From Kallotenue papyrolyticum (GTDB taxonomy: Bacteria > Chloroflexota > Chloroflexia > Chloroflexales > Kallotenuaceae), in contig NZ_JAGA01000002.1 in assembly GCF_000526415.1 (NCBI RefSeq), forward strand, positions 186,001 through 250,000: 64,000 nucleotides of DNA. The letters are read 5' to 3'. Both the position numbers and the translations under genes were made by a program. Each line of letters begins with the position of its first letter. The stretch's first letter is position 1. A model generated the notes under the pieces. The model was given only the letters and a program-made list of their open reading frames with translations, did no database searches and was not told where the DNA came from. This document shows positions 1-8,663 of this stretch, in pieces.

Positions 1-832
1 CGAAGCCGCGCGCGTGATCACGCTGGCCGGCCCGATCTATGAGCATCTCGACCTCAATCTAGACCAGTCCTGGCTCCAGGACATCCGCGTGCGGCGCGCG
101 CTAGCGCATGCCATCAATCGCCAAGCGCTGAGCGAGCAGTTCTTTGGCGGTCTGGTCGCACCGCTGCATAGCTGGATCCTGCCGGAACAGCGCGCTTTCT
201 ATGCCGGTGATGAGCAGCTCCGACGCTACGACTACGATCCGGAGCGCGCCAACGCGCTGCTGGAGGAAGCCGGCCTGGCCGATCACAACGGTGATGGGCT
301 GCGCGATCTGCCCAGCGGCGAGCCGTTCACCGCGACGTTGCTGACCAGCGCCACGCCCCTGCGCACCGCCATGGCTGAGCAGATCGCCGGCAACCTGCGC
401 GCGGTCGGTATCAACAGCGAGGTGCAGACCCAACCGCTTGATCAGTTCTACAGCCGTACCGGGCCGCTTTACCGGCGCAGTTTTGAACTGGCGCTCTTTG
501 CCTGGATCGCCAATACCGATCCGGATGGCCTGGCGTTGTGGAGCTGCAATGCCGTACCCAAAGCCGAGAATGGCTTTACCGGCAACAATTTCAGCGGCTG
601 GTGCTTCGAGGAAGCCGAATGGGCCCTGCGCCGCGCGACCAGCACGCTCGATCCCACCGCCCGCGCGCGCGACTATCTGAAGCATCAGCAACTCTGGTCC
701 CAGGAAGTGCCGGTCATTCCCCTGCTGCAGCGCCCGATCGTTGTGCTGCACCGGCCGACCCTGACCGGCGTCGCTCCCGACCCGCTAGCGCCGATCACCT
801 GGAACCTCGAGCAGTGGAGCCATGCCCCCTAG
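1..832 (+). CDS. ABC transporter substrate-binding protein, peptide/nickel type (5' end outside window)
   Basis: The open frame runs in from the left edge (codons from base 2), so only about 276 C-terminal residues are seen. The segment RVRRALAHAINRQAL and the later YDPERANALLEEAGL are typical of the SBP_bac_5 (OppA/DppA/NikA) family, which captures peptides or other small solutes outside the membrane for an ABC permease. Between them DHNGDGLRD looks like the calcium-loop-like insertion often present in these receptors. The protein ends in a normal stop. The signal peptide and N-terminal lobe lie outside the window, so the ligand cannot be judged. Its stop overlaps the start of the VanZ gene by 11 bases, suggesting co-transcription. 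Confidence 0.88.
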   Translation, partial: EAARVITLAGPIYEHLDLNLDQSWLQDIRVRRALAHAINRQALSEQFFGGLVAPLHSWILPEQRAFYAGDEQLRRYDYDPERANALLEEAGLADHNGDGLRDLPSGEPFTATLLTSATPLRTAMAEQIAGNLRAVGINSEVQTQPLDQFYSRTGPLYRRSFELALFAWIANTDPDGLALWSCNAVPKAENGFTGNNFSGWCFEEAEWALRRATSTLDPTARARDYLKHQQLWSQEVPVIPLLQRPIVVLHRPTLTGVAPDPLAPITWNLEQWSHAP

Positions 833-1247
833 AATCACGCGAGCCATCCTGCGCTGGCTGCCGGCCCTCGCATGGATGGCTCTGATCTTCTGGTTTTCGT
901 CGCAGCCGGATCTGCCCCGCCCGGCCAACGATCTGCTGAACCTGATCCTACGCAAAAGCGCCCACGCCGGCGTGTACGCCGTGCTCGCGCTCTTGTATGT
1001 GTGGGCACTCGGCGGCTGGCGCTGGCGCTGGTGGGCCTTCGGCCTGGCCGCGCTCTATGCCGTCAGCGATGAGTTCCACCAGTCGTTCACGCCCAAGCGC
1101 CACCCAACCGCGACCGATGTGCTGATCGACTGCCTCGGCGCGTATGCCGGCCTGCGACTGGGTCCCCATCTGCTACCGGTTATTGTAGAAAGAGTTCGAA
1201 GTTGGGCTGCCGGTCGCGACCCAGCAGGTGCCGAAAGGCGCGCCTGA
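822..1247 (+). CDS. VanZ family membrane protein
   Basis: This 141-residue protein has hydrophobic segments near residues 9-22, 42-60 and 66-80. The cluster SDEFHQSFTPKRHPTATDVLID is the conserved VanZ signature (DE-x-HQ then R/KHP..DxxxD). VanZ-like proteins are small integral membrane proteins. The founding member gives low-level teicoplanin resistance, but the role of most homologues is unknown. The start ATG overlaps the end of the upstream receptor gene. The last roughly 20 codons overlap, on the opposite strand, the end of the small gene at 1180-1371, so the two convergent transcripts share their 3' ends. Confidence 0.88.
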   Translation: MPPRITRAILRWLPALAWMALIFWFSSQPDLPRPANDLLNLILRKSAHAGVYAVLALLYVWALGGWRWRWWAFGLAALYAVSDEFHQSFTPKRHPTATDVLIDCLGAYAGLRLGPHLLPVIVERVRSWAAGRDPAGAERRA

Positions 1248-1371
1248 GGCCATCTACGGCCTCGTCGCCCAGCCAGAAACTCAGCAACGCGCCGACGACC
1301 AGGCCGGTCGCGCTGCCAACCGCCGCTCCCAGCGCGAACAGTAGATATCGATCTCGAGCGGTGGACTCCAT
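1180..1371 (-). CDS. small membrane protein, glycine-zipper type, function unknown
   Basis: This is a 63-residue protein with one long hydrophobic stretch (about residues 9-30, AAVGSATGLVVGALLSFWLG) rich in Gly/Ala/Ser at helix-packing spacing, followed by a basic tail. It resembles short YtxH-like proteins, but no family can be assigned. The ATG at 1371 is chosen because AAAGGA lies 7 bases upstream. It begins 11 bases after the rsfS stop, so the two are probably one transcript. Its last 68 bases overlap the VanZ gene on the other strand, which is unusual and lowers confidence somewhat. Confidence 0.6.
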   Translation of the reverse strand: MESTARDRYLLFALGAAVGSATGLVVGALLSFWLGDEAVDGLRRAFRHLLGRDRQPNFELFLQ

Positions 1372-1382
1372 CGATCTGTCCT

Positions 1383-1727
1383 TTATTGAACAACGACTAC
1401 AGGCTGGGCCTGCTTCCACAGCCGTTCCAGACGATAGAACTCGCGTTGCTCCGGCGAGAAGATGTGGATCACCACGTCCGAGAAATCGAGCAAGACCCAA
1501 CCGCCTTCGGGCGAGCCCTCGATGCGCGGATGGCGTGCACCGGCCTTGACCAGCTCTTCGTCTAGGGTGTTGACCAGCGTCCGGAGCTGGCGCTCATTCT
1601 CCGCCGTGCAGACCACGAAGTAATCGGCGATCGGGGTCAGCCCGCGCAGATCCAGCATCAGGATGTCGTGCGCCTGCTTGTCCTCGGCAAGAGTCACCGC
1701 ACGACGCGCCAAGACTACCGCTTCGAT
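1383..1727 (-). CDS. rsfS: ribosomal silencing factor RsfS (YbeB/Iojap family)
   Basis: The protein carries the RsfS signature AEDKQAHDILMLDLRGLTP and IADYFVVCTA, and ends after FYRLERLW as in the family. RsfS binds ribosomal protein L14 and blocks joining of the 30S and 50S subunits when nutrients are low. Start choice is unusual. The first standard start codon is a TTG at 1712, but no ribosome site suits it. The family's conserved N-terminus (x-E-A-x-x-L-A-R) continues upstream as IEAVVLARR, and an AGGAGG sits 8 bases before the ATC at 1727. I therefore place the start at ATC (1727), giving 114 residues. The TTG start would give 109. Confidence 0.93.
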   Translation of the reverse strand: MEAVVLARRAVTLAEDKQAHDILMLDLRGLTPIADYFVVCTAENERQLRTLVNTLDEELVKAGARHPRIEGSPEGGWVLLDFSDVVIHIFSPEQREFYRLERLWKQAQPVVVVQ

Positions 1728-1782
1728 ACGCGTTGCCTCCTCTACCTAAATGTCCTGCGACTCAGACAGAGTCCGCAGCTCT

Positions 1783-1788
1783 ATTGTA
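1783..1788 (-). promoter_or_regulatory. putative extended -10 box upstream of rsfS
   Basis: On the minus strand the sequence reads TGGTACAAT, an extended -10 hexamer (TGn-TACAAT) about 56 bases before the proposed rsfS start. No convincing -35 box is present. A short GACTC/GAGTC stem lies in the leader. Confidence 0.4.
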
Positions 1789-1822
1789 CCATGCCGGCGC
1801 GTCAGCGTTCCGACCCGTCGCT

Positions 1823-3016
1823 TCAGATTAACGCCATTTCGCGGCCAACCGTTTCAAAGACATTCAAGGCCTCTTCCAGATCGGCGCGACTGTGCGCCGC
1901 GGTGACAATCGTGCGGACGCGCCCCTTGTCGCGCGGTACTGTCGGGTAGGCGATCCCCTGGGCAAACACGCCGCGCGCGAAGAGTCGGTCCGAGAACTGC
2001 ATCGCTTTGGCGCCCTCGCCGATGATGATCGGCGTGATCGGCGTCTCGGAGATGCCCGTGTCGAAGCCCAACTCCTGCAGGCCACGCTTGAAAAAGCGCG
2101 TGTTCTCCCACAAACGATCGATGAGCTGCTGGCCCTCCGCACTCTGCAGCAGCTCCACAGCGGCGATGCAGGTCGCCGCCACCGAGGGTGGGTGCGCGGT
2201 CGAAAACAGAAACGGCCGTGCGCGATGCTCCATCAGCTCGCGCAGCGCCAGCGAACAGGCGGCATAGCCACCCACAGCGCCGATGGCTTTGGAGAGCGTG
2301 CCCACCGAGATATCCCAGACCCGCTCCAGGCCGAAATGATGGACGGTTCCGCTGCCGTGGGGACCCAACACACCCGAAGCGTGCGCATCGTCCACCATGG
2401 TCACAGCGCCGTAGGCCTGCGCCAGCTCGGCAATGCGCGGCAATGGCGCGATATCGCCGTCCATCGAGAAGACGCCGTCGGTCACGATCACGATCTTGCG
2501 GTACTGCTCGCCGCGTGTCTGCTCCAGCACGCGCTCCAGATCGTCCATGTCGTTGTGACGATAGACCTTGCGCGCAGCCTTGGTCAGCCGGATGCCGTCG
2601 ATGATCGAGGCATGGTTGAGCTCATCCGAAATGACCAGATCGCCCTCGCCCAGGATCGTGCCAAGCACGGCCTGGTTGGCGGTAAAGCCACTCTGCAACA
2701 CCAGCGTCGCTTCGGTGTGCTTGAACGCGGCCAGCTTGCGCTCCAGCTCCTCGTGGATAGCCATGGTGCCGATGATCGTGCGTACCGCGCCCGCGCCGAC
2801 GCCATAGCGGTCGATCGCGGCCTTGGCCGCTGCGCGCAGCTGCGGATGGGTGGTCAGCCCCAGGTAGTTGTTGGACGAGAGGTTGATCACCTCGCGTCCG
2901 TCGATCACAGCGCGTGGTCGCTGTTCGCCACCCAGAATGCGCAGCTTGCGATACAGGCCCTGCGCTTTGAGCTCATCGAGTTGTGCCTGGATCCACTCCT
3001 GGAATGCCTGTGGCAT
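1823..3016 (-). CDS. kbl: glycine C-acetyltransferase (2-amino-3-ketobutyrate CoA ligase)
   Basis: This PLP enzyme cleaves 2-amino-3-ketobutyrate with CoA into glycine and acetyl-CoA, the second step of threonine degradation. Its 397 residues match the family length. Visible features are the [11 protein letters not shown]-terminal motif, [37 protein letters not shown] (the cofactor-ring Asp) and [13 protein letters not shown] with the PLP-binding lysine. These are shared with the 8-amino-7-oxononanoate synthase/serine palmitoyltransferase superfamily. The immediately upstream gene is tdh, 27 bases away on the same strand, which makes Kbl the best assignment over BioF. Confidence 0.95.
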   Translation of the reverse strand: MPQAFQEWIQAQLDELKAQGLYRKLRILGGEQRPRAVIDGREVINLSSNNYLGLTTHPQLRAAAKAAIDRYGVGAGAVRTIIGTMAIHEELERKLAAFKHTEATLVLQSGFTANQAVLGTILGEGDLVISDELNHASIIDGIRLTKAARKVYRHNDMDDLERVLEQTRGEQYRKIVIVTDGVFSMDGDIAPLPRIAELAQAYGAVTMVDDAHASGVLGPHGSGTVHHFGLERVWDISVGTLSKAIGAVGGYAACSLALRELMEHRARPFLFSTAHPPSVAATCIAAVELLQSAEGQQLIDRLWENTRFFKRGLQELGFDTGISETPITPIIIGEGAKAMQFSDRLFARGVFAQGIAYPTVPRDKGRVRTIVTAAHSRADLEEALNVFETVGREMALI

Positions 3017-3043
3017 CGTGTTCTCCTTTGTCCGTGCGCCGCA

Positions 3044-4099
3044 TCAGGCGACGGCCTGCGGCAAAAGCGCGACCTTGGCCGCCTCGCCGCGGATCATCAT
3101 CTCGAACGCCTCGGCAAAGGCCTCCAGCGGCAGACGGTGGGTGATGATCGGTGCGATATCGACGCGGCCGGTGGTGACCAGTTCGCGCGTGCGGTACCAG
3201 GTTTCGTACATTTTGCGACCGGAGACGCCATACACCGTGGCGCCCTTGAAGACGATATGGTTGGCCAGATCGAAGTGCTCCAGCGGCTTGCCGGGCAGGC
3301 CCAGCAGCGCGGCATAGCCGCCGTAGCGCAGCGCTGCGAAGCCCTGATCGATCGCGGCAGGATGGCCCGACATCTCCAGCAGCACATCCACGCCCTCGCC
3401 CGCGGTCGCGGCCATGATCGCGCCGACTACATCGCCGCGCGCGTCGAGCAGATCGGTCGCGCCCATCATGCGCGCCATTTCCAGCCGCTGCGGATTGACA
3501 TCCGTAGCGAAGATGCGGCTGGCGCCCGCCGCGCGCGCGATGCCTACCGCGAACAGGCCGATCGGGCCGCAGCCGGTGATCAGCACACTTTTGGTGGCCA
3601 GATCGGTGGATAGCGCCGTGTGCACGGCATTGCCGAAGGGCTCCTGCGCGGCAGCCACTGCCGGATCCAGCCCCGGATCGTTGCGCCAGGCGTTGGAGGC
3701 CGGCAGCGCCACATATTCGGCAAAACAGCCCGGACGATCCACACCCAGGATCTGGACACGACGGCAGATATGGTACTGGCCGGTGCGGCATTGGTAGCAG
3801 GCGCCGCAGACGATATGCGTCTCGCCGGAGATGAAATCGCCGACCTGCACCGTGCTGACCTCGCTGCCTACGGCAACGACATCGCCCGCAAATTCATGGC
3901 CAAACACCATTGGCGGTCGGATCCGGCTTTGCGCCCAGCGGTCCCAGCGATAAATATGCAGATCGGTGCCGCAGATCGTCGCCGCGCGCACGCGCACCAA
4001 CACATCCTGTGGGCCGATCGTCGGCACCGGCACGGTCTGAAGTTCGGCGCCCGCTGCCGCCCGTGCTTTGACGACAGCGCGCATGGTTTCGGGGATCAA
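3044..4099 (-). CDS. tdh: L-threonine 3-dehydrogenase
   Basis: This is a zinc-dependent medium-chain dehydrogenase that oxidises threonine to 2-amino-3-ketobutyrate with NAD+, passing the product to Kbl encoded just downstream. The 351 residues include ATICGTDLHIYRWD with the catalytic-zinc cysteine, GHEFAGDVVAVG, the structural-zinc loop CGACYQCRTGQYHIC, and the Rossmann motif GCGPIGLFAVGIARAAGA. Start choice: the TTG at 4099 lies 7 bases after a perfect GAGGAGG, whereas the in-frame ATG six codons later is too far away, so a TTG start is likely. A good sigma-70-type promoter lies upstream at 4148-4176. Confidence 0.95.
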   Translation of the reverse strand: MIPETMRAVVKARAAAGAELQTVPVPTIGPQDVLVRVRAATICGTDLHIYRWDRWAQSRIRPPMVFGHEFAGDVVAVGSEVSTVQVGDFISGETHIVCGACYQCRTGQYHICRRVQILGVDRPGCFAEYVALPASNAWRNDPGLDPAVAAAQEPFGNAVHTALSTDLATKSVLITGCGPIGLFAVGIARAAGASRIFATDVNPQRLEMARMMGATDLLDARGDVVGAIMAATAGEGVDVLLEMSGHPAAIDQGFAALRYGGYAALLGLPGKPLEHFDLANHIVFKGATVYGVSGRKMYETWYRTRELVTTGRVDIAPIITHRLPLEAFAEAFEMMIRGEAAKVALLPQAVA

Positions 4100-4147
4100 G
4101 AACGCGCCTCCTCATCGAAGCGTCTGTGCTCGGCTTGTAGCTCTGGC

Positions 4148-4176
4148 AGTATACGAAGCCGCGGCAGACGCGTCAA
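4148..4176 (-). promoter_or_regulatory. promoter of the tdh-kbl operon
   Basis: On the minus strand TTGACG (4176-4171) is followed after exactly 17 bases by TATACT (4153-4148). This is the best-spaced housekeeping promoter near this operon. It predicts a transcript start near 4141, about 40 bases before the TTG start of tdh. Confidence 0.65.
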
Positions 4177-4200
4177 GCGTAATAACGGACCGGCGAGCTA

Positions 4201-4229
4201 TTGCCTTCCGCGCTATCTGCGAGTAGGAT
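4201..4229 (+). promoter_or_regulatory. possible promoter of the GT87 gene
   Basis: TTGCCT (4201-4206) and TAGGAT (4224-4229) are 17 bases apart and point away from tdh. They would give a short leader of about 20 bases. The hexamers match the consensus only partly. Confidence 0.3.
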
Positions 4230-4258
4230 GCACATGCACAGCCAACATGAGGTTGCGT

Positions 4259-5593
4259 ATGAACAGCGATCCGGCTTCGATCCCCGTGGCCCAAGCTGGC
4301 GCAGCAGCATGGCAACGCCTGCGCCGGCTGGGTATGGCCTTGACGGCGCTCGGTTGCGTCGGTCTGGCGCTCGGGCTGCATCAGGTGCTGCGCGCGCCCT
4401 CCGATCTGACCCAGGATTATGCTGCTGCGCTGGCCCTGCGCGCCGGCACCTCGATCTACGGCGATCACATCGGCTACGTCACACACTTGTTCGGCCCGAC
4501 GTTGCGCTTCGAGCAGCCTTTCGAAAACTTTCATCCACCGTTCACCGCCGTGCTGGTGCTACCCCTGACGCTGCTTCCCTATCCGGTGGCCGTGCTGCTG
4601 TGGAGTGGCATCTGCCTCGCGCTCTACCTGGGCTGCAGCCGGCTCGTGCTGCGGGACTGCGAGCTGCGCTTCCCCGCTCTTCCGGCCTGGTTGCTGCTCG
4701 GCGCCGCATTGTGCTGGTATCCCGTGCAGGCACACCTGGCGCTGGGGCAGCTTTCGCTGCCGGTTGTCGCCAGCCTGCTGGCCGGCTGGGCGCTGCTGCG
4801 CCGGCAACGCGACGGATGGGCCGGAGCGCTGATCGGCCTGGCAACGCTGATCAAAATGTTTCCCGGCCTGCTGGGGCTGTACCTGTTGCTTACCCGGCGC
4901 TGGAGGGCACTGATCAGCATGGGCGCGACGGTGCTCGTCGGCTATGGCCTATGTCTGGCACTGGCCGGCTGGGACGATGTTGCGCGCTACCATCAGAGCG
5001 TGATGGCGCGCAACGTTGAGGTCTATGGCCCTGCGCTGCTCAACGCCTCCCTCACCGGCGTGGCCCAGCGTCTGTTCACCGAAGGACGCTGGGTTGAGCC
5101 GGTCGTTGTGGCACCGCCGCTGGCGCGTCTGGTCGTCGCGCTTCTGGCCGTTCCACTGCTGGGATCGATCGTGCTGCTGGCGCGCCATCCCCAGCCCGAC
5201 ACGCGCCGCGACCTCGGCTTTGCCATTACCTGTGTTGCCGCGCTGCTGCTCTCGCCGCTAACCTGGCAGCACAGCTTCGTCCTGCTCTGGCTGCCGCTGG
5301 CGCTGCTCTGGTGCGCCCAACCCGAGGACCGACGCGCCAGACGGCGCTGGCGCGCGGCCTGGTTCGCCGCCCTGGCGCTGATCTCGCTGCCGGACATCGA
5401 GATCGCGCGCGCGCTGATGAGCTGGTCGTTGCCCTACCGCCTGCCCTGGTATGCCGCGCTACCGCTGCTGGCGCCAACCATCGGGCTGTGCCTGATCTGG
5501 GGGCTGTGCCTGGCTCTCGGCGTTGCGATGCGCAGGAGCAGCGCGCCGGCGCCTATCCCCCCAGTTCCGACATGCCGCGCAGCGTCGGCTTGA
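4259..5593 (+). CDS. polyprenol-phosphate-dependent glycosyltransferase, GT87 (DUF2029) family
   Basis: This is a 444-residue integral membrane protein with roughly ten hydrophobic segments. The pattern typical of GT87 is present: an acidic loop after the first helix (SDLTQDYAAALALRAG), then FENFHPPFTAVLVLPL, and IGLATLIKMFPGLLGLYLL. GT87 members include mycobacterial mannosyltransferases that move sugars from lipid carriers to cell-envelope glycans on the outer face. The acceptor here is unknown. The ATG at 4259 is preferred because GAGG lies 6 bases before it; an ATG at 4247 is possible. The C-terminal tail overlaps the end of moaA by 41 bases on the opposite strand. Confidence 0.82.
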   Translation: MNSDPASIPVAQAGAAAWQRLRRLGMALTALGCVGLALGLHQVLRAPSDLTQDYAAALALRAGTSIYGDHIGYVTHLFGPTLRFEQPFENFHPPFTAVLVLPLTLLPYPVAVLLWSGICLALYLGCSRLVLRDCELRFPALPAWLLLGAALCWYPVQAHLALGQLSLPVVASLLAGWALLRRQRDGWAGALIGLATLIKMFPGLLGLYLLLTRRWRALISMGATVLVGYGLCLALAGWDDVARYHQSVMARNVEVYGPALLNASLTGVAQRLFTEGRWVEPVVVAPPLARLVVALLAVPLLGSIVLLARHPQPDTRRDLGFAITCVAALLLSPLTWQHSFVLLWLPLALLWCAQPEDRRARRRWRAAWFAALALISLPDIEIARALMSWSLPYRLPWYAALPLLAPTIGLCLIWGLCLALGVAMRRSSAPAPIPPVPTCRAASA

Positions 5594-6620
5594 TGCCTTC
5601 GGGCAGGCCGTGTCCCCAGGGCTTGAGCCAGACCGCCTGGCGGATCAGCGCCGCCAGGTCCTCATCCGACGCACCGCCGCGCAGCGCCGCGCGCAGATCG
5701 AGCTCGTTGTCACGCAGCAGGCAGAGGTGCAGCTTGCCGTCGGCAGTTAGACGCATGCGGTTGCAGGTGGCGCAGAACGGCTCGCTGATCGAGGAGATGA
5801 AGCCCAGGGTGCCGACTGCGCCGGGCAGGCGGTAGGTGCGCGCCGGATCACTGCCGAACCAGCCCACGAACTGGAGCGGTCCGTATACCTGCTCCAGTCG
5901 CGCGATGATCTCGGCGCTGGGCACGACGCTCTGCTCGGCCAGCTCGCCCACGCCCGCCAGCGGCATCATCTCGATGAAGCGCAGTTGCCAGGGCCGCTCC
6001 AGGGTTAGGCGCGCCAGCGCGACCACATCCTCATCGTTGTAGCCACGCACCACCACCGTATTGAGCTTGATCGGCGTGAGGCCGGCGCGTTCAGCGGCCT
6101 GAATGCCGGCCCACACGCGCGCGAAATCACCGCCGCGCGTGATACGCCGAAACTTGTCGGGATCGAGCGTATCGATCGAGACGTTGACACGCGTCAGGCC
6201 GGCATCCCTCAACGGCTGGGCCAGCTCGGCCAGGCGCAGCCCGTTGGTGGTCATCGAGATCTCACGAATGCCGGGCGTGGCGGCGATGCCCGCGACGATC
6301 GCCAGCAGATTGCGCCGAATCGTCGGCTCGCCGCCGGTCAGGCGAATCTTTTCGAAGCCAACCTGCGCCGCGGCGCGCACGACGCGCAGCAGCTCGGCAT
6401 CGGTGAGCAGCTCATCGCGTGGCGCGAAGTGCGCACCATGCTCCGGCATGCAATACACACAGCGGAAATTGCAGCGATCGGTCAGCGAAATGCGCAGGTA
6501 GTTGATGCGCCGCCCGAAGGAATCGTGCGCCGGACCGGGCTGCCGGTAGAACTCCGCCGGCGCGCGCGCTAGGTCGGGCGCGTCGGCGGCCTTGCCTGTC
6601 GGTTGGAGCGGAATGATCAT
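5553..6620 (-). CDS. moaA: GTP 3',8-cyclase MoaA
   Basis: This radical-SAM enzyme converts GTP to 3',8-cyclo-GTP in the first step of molybdenum cofactor synthesis. The N-terminal cluster motif CNFRCVYC binds the SAM-cleaving 4Fe-4S cluster. The C-terminal substrate-binding cluster appears as FCATCNRMRLTADGKLHLC. The protein ends in Gly-Gly, the conserved MoaA tail that reaches the active site. Of 355 residues, the first 40 or so are a variable extension. The ATG at 6620 is chosen, since the in-frame sequence further upstream is not MoaA-like. It follows mrp by 43 bases. No other moa or moe genes are in the window. Confidence 0.95.
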   Translation of the reverse strand: MIIPLQPTGKAADAPDLARAPAEFYRQPGPAHDSFGRRINYLRISLTDRCNFRCVYCMPEHGAHFAPRDELLTDAELLRVVRAAAQVGFEKIRLTGGEPTIRRNLLAIVAGIAATPGIREISMTTNGLRLAELAQPLRDAGLTRVNVSIDTLDPDKFRRITRGGDFARVWAGIQAAERAGLTPIKLNTVVVRGYNDEDVVALARLTLERPWQLRFIEMMPLAGVGELAEQSVVPSAEIIARLEQVYGPLQFVGWFGSDPARTYRLPGAVGTLGFISSISEPFCATCNRMRLTADGKLHLCLLRDNELDLRAALRGGASDEDLAALIRQAVWLKPWGHGLPEGIKPTLRGMSELGG

Positions 6621-6663
6621 GGTCTGTTCCGGTGCGCAGCCGGCGCACAACCGACTGCGCCGC

Positions 6664-7740
6664 TTAGGCCAGCGTCGCCACGCTGACACGTCCGGCCAGA
6701 TTGCGTGCCACCTCGCGAAATGCTTCGGCATAGGCCTCCGGCTGATCGCTGGTGACCGCCGGACGGCCCGTATCGCCGCCCTCGCGAATCGCCAGACTGA
6801 GCGGGATCTCGCCTAGAAAGGGCACGCCGAACTTGCGACTGGCCGCCTGTGCCCCGCCATGGGCAAAGATCTCCGCGCGCTCGCCGCAGTGCGGGCAGCG
6901 GAAGTAGCTCATGTTCTCGATCAGCCCGAGGATCGGGACGTTGAGTTTGCGAAACATCTCGATCCCGCGCGTGACGTCGGCCATGGCCACATCCTGCGGC
7001 GTGGTGACGATCACTGCGCCCGACAGCGGGATCGCCTGTGCCAGCGTGAGCTGAATATCGCCCGTGCCGGGCGGCAGATCGACGACCAAGTAGTCGAGCT
7101 CGCCCCAAGCGACATCGTAGAGAAACTGACGCAGCATCGACGAAATGATCGGCCCGCGAAAGATCAGCGGCTGATCTTCGGGCACCAGGTAGCCCACCGA
7201 GATGGTGCGAATGCCAAAGGCTTCCAGCGGCACCATTTTGCGCTCGGGCGTGACCATCGGCGGACGGCCCTTGAGGTTGAGCATGATCGGCGCCGAGGGA
7301 CCGTACACATCCGCGTCGAGCAGCCCGGCCCGCGCGCCTTCCTGCGCCAGGGCGATCGCCAGGTTGGTGGCCACGGTGCTCTTGCCGACGCCGCCTTTGC
7401 CCGAGGCGACGGCGATCACGTGCGCTACGCCCGGAATGCTGGCCTTGTTGAACAAGCCCGGATTCTGGCGCACCGTGGCCGTGAACTCGACCGCCACCTC
7501 GCGCACGCCCGGCACGCGCAATACCGCGGCGCGCACCTCTTGCTCGATCTGATCCTTAAGCGGACAGGCAGGCGTGGTCAGGTCGATGGTGACCGCCACG
7601 CGGCTATCGTCGATCTGCAGGTGCTTGATCATCCGGCGGCTGACCAGGTCGCCGCCCAGCTCCGGCTCCTGTACCGTCGCCAGCGCGGCCAGCACCGCTT
7701 CTTCACTGAGCTCGTTGTTGCGGCGGGAAAAGATGTTCAT
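6664..7740 (-). CDS. mrp: Mrp/ApbC/NBP35-family Fe-S cluster carrier ATPase
   Basis: The 358-residue protein combines an N-terminal MIP18/DUF59 domain (about residues 12-90) with a P-loop ATPase. The deviant Walker A is ASGKGGVGKSTVATNLA, with DLPPGTGD and DADVYGPS as further MinD/Mrp landmarks. A CPHC pair (SYFRCPHCGERAEIF) matches the cysteines that hold a transferable 4Fe-4S cluster at the dimer interface. It acts in the cytoplasm delivering clusters to apo-enzymes. Its neighbour MoaA needs two such clusters, so the pairing makes sense. Confidence 0.93.
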   Translation of the reverse strand: MNIFSRRNNELSEEAVLAALATVQEPELGGDLVSRRMIKHLQIDDSRVAVTIDLTTPACPLKDQIEQEVRAAVLRVPGVREVAVEFTATVRQNPGLFNKASIPGVAHVIAVASGKGGVGKSTVATNLAIALAQEGARAGLLDADVYGPSAPIMLNLKGRPPMVTPERKMVPLEAFGIRTISVGYLVPEDQPLIFRGPIISSMLRQFLYDVAWGELDYLVVDLPPGTGDIQLTLAQAIPLSGAVIVTTPQDVAMADVTRGIEMFRKLNVPILGLIENMSYFRCPHCGERAEIFAHGGAQAASRKFGVPFLGEIPLSLAIREGGDTGRPAVTSDQPEAYAEAFREVARNLAGRVSVATLA

Positions 7741-7844
7741 GCCTTGTGCTACTCCTTGCGGACATCGCTGCCCGATATTGCGAATCCATACGCTGATGCT
7801 ACCACGCCGCCGCGGTTGCGATCTGTGACTTGCGTCTGGTTATG

Positions 7845-7850
7845 ATTATA
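7845..7850 (-). promoter_or_regulatory. putative -10 box for mrp-moaA
   Basis: TATAAT on the minus strand lies about 105 bases before the mrp start, within the 232-base gap between upp and mrp. No clear -35 box is seen. The rest of the gap (7741-7972) contains a 6-bp hairpin (CCACCC/GGGTGG, 7897-7912) but no U-run, RNA gene or plausible reading frame. Confidence 0.35.
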
Positions 7851-7972
7851 GCATCCGCACGCGACCATCGGCTACCGATACGTCCACACATGCCAACCAC
7901 CCGCCTGGGTGGCGGGCGGGCGTCTGGGCGTGCGTCGGCGACGGTTCGGCGGGCTGCGGCTACCGGCACACC

Positions 7973-8599
7973 TCAGGCGGTGCCGAACTGGCGATCGCCG
8001 GCATCGCCCAGGCCGGGGACGATGTAGGCGTGGTCGTTGAGGTGGCTGTCGATCGCCGCCAGATGGATCGACACGTCGGGATGGGCCTGGCTGAGGCGCT
8101 GTACGCCCTCCGGCGCGGCGATCAGTCCCAGGAACTTGATGCGTTGCGCGCCCCAGCGTTTGAGGATGTCCACGGCGGCCACGGCAGATCCGGCAGTGGC
8201 CAGCATCGGATCGAGGATCAGACAGAGATCGACATCGGCCTGGGGCGGCAGCTTGTTGTAGTACGAGACCGGCTCCAGCGTACGCGTGTCGCGGTAGAGC
8301 CCCAGGTGCCAGACGCGCACGGTGGGGATCATCTCCAGCACCGGCTCGACCATGCCCAGGCCGGCGCGCAGGATCGGCACCAGGCCAATGCGCTCGCCGA
8401 TCTCCTTGCCGGCGTAGGGCGCCAGCGGCGTTTCGATCTGCTTGTCCACCAGCCGCAGATCGGCGGTCGCTTCGTAGATCAGGAACTGGGTGATCTCGCG
8501 CACCAGCTCGCGAAACTTCTTGGGTTCGGTCTCCTTGCGTCGCAACAGGGTCAGCTTATGTTGCACCAAAGGATGGCTTGAAACATACACCTGTGCCAT
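7973..8599 (-). CDS. upp: uracil phosphoribosyltransferase
   Basis: Upp salvages uracil by joining it to PRPP to make UMP. From the ATG at 8599 the protein has 208 residues, the usual length, starting [20 protein letters not shown]. The PRPP loop is [21 protein letters not shown], and the uracil-binding C-terminal signature [16 protein letters not shown] is intact. The in-frame extension upstream to 8659 is not conserved in style and is rejected. A GGGAG lies 9 bases upstream of the chosen start. It may be transcribed with the ABC genes 64 bases upstream. Confidence 0.96.
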   Translation of the reverse strand: MAQVYVSSHPLVQHKLTLLRRKETEPKKFRELVREITQFLIYEATADLRLVDKQIETPLAPYAGKEIGERIGLVPILRAGLGMVEPVLEMIPTVRVWHLGLYRDTRTLEPVSYYNKLPPQADVDLCLILDPMLATAGSAVAAVDILKRWGAQRIKFLGLIAAPEGVQRLSQAHPDVSIHLAAIDSHLNDHAYIVPGLGDAGDRQFGTA

Positions 8600-8663
8600 G
8601 GCTCTGCTCCCGTCGCCGGCCATCTGTGGATCGTGCCCGGCGCGCCCGACATGATACACCGAC

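Noticed and set aside
1892-3613. 573-codon open frame on + across kbl and tdh
   Set aside because: It is antisense to two clear enzymes, has no family motifs and reflects the lack of stops in GC-rich DNA.
6621-6731. N-terminal extension of MoaA
   Set aside because: The extra 37 codons are Trp/Arg-rich, overlap the end of mrp and do not resemble MoaA; ATG 6620 is preferred.
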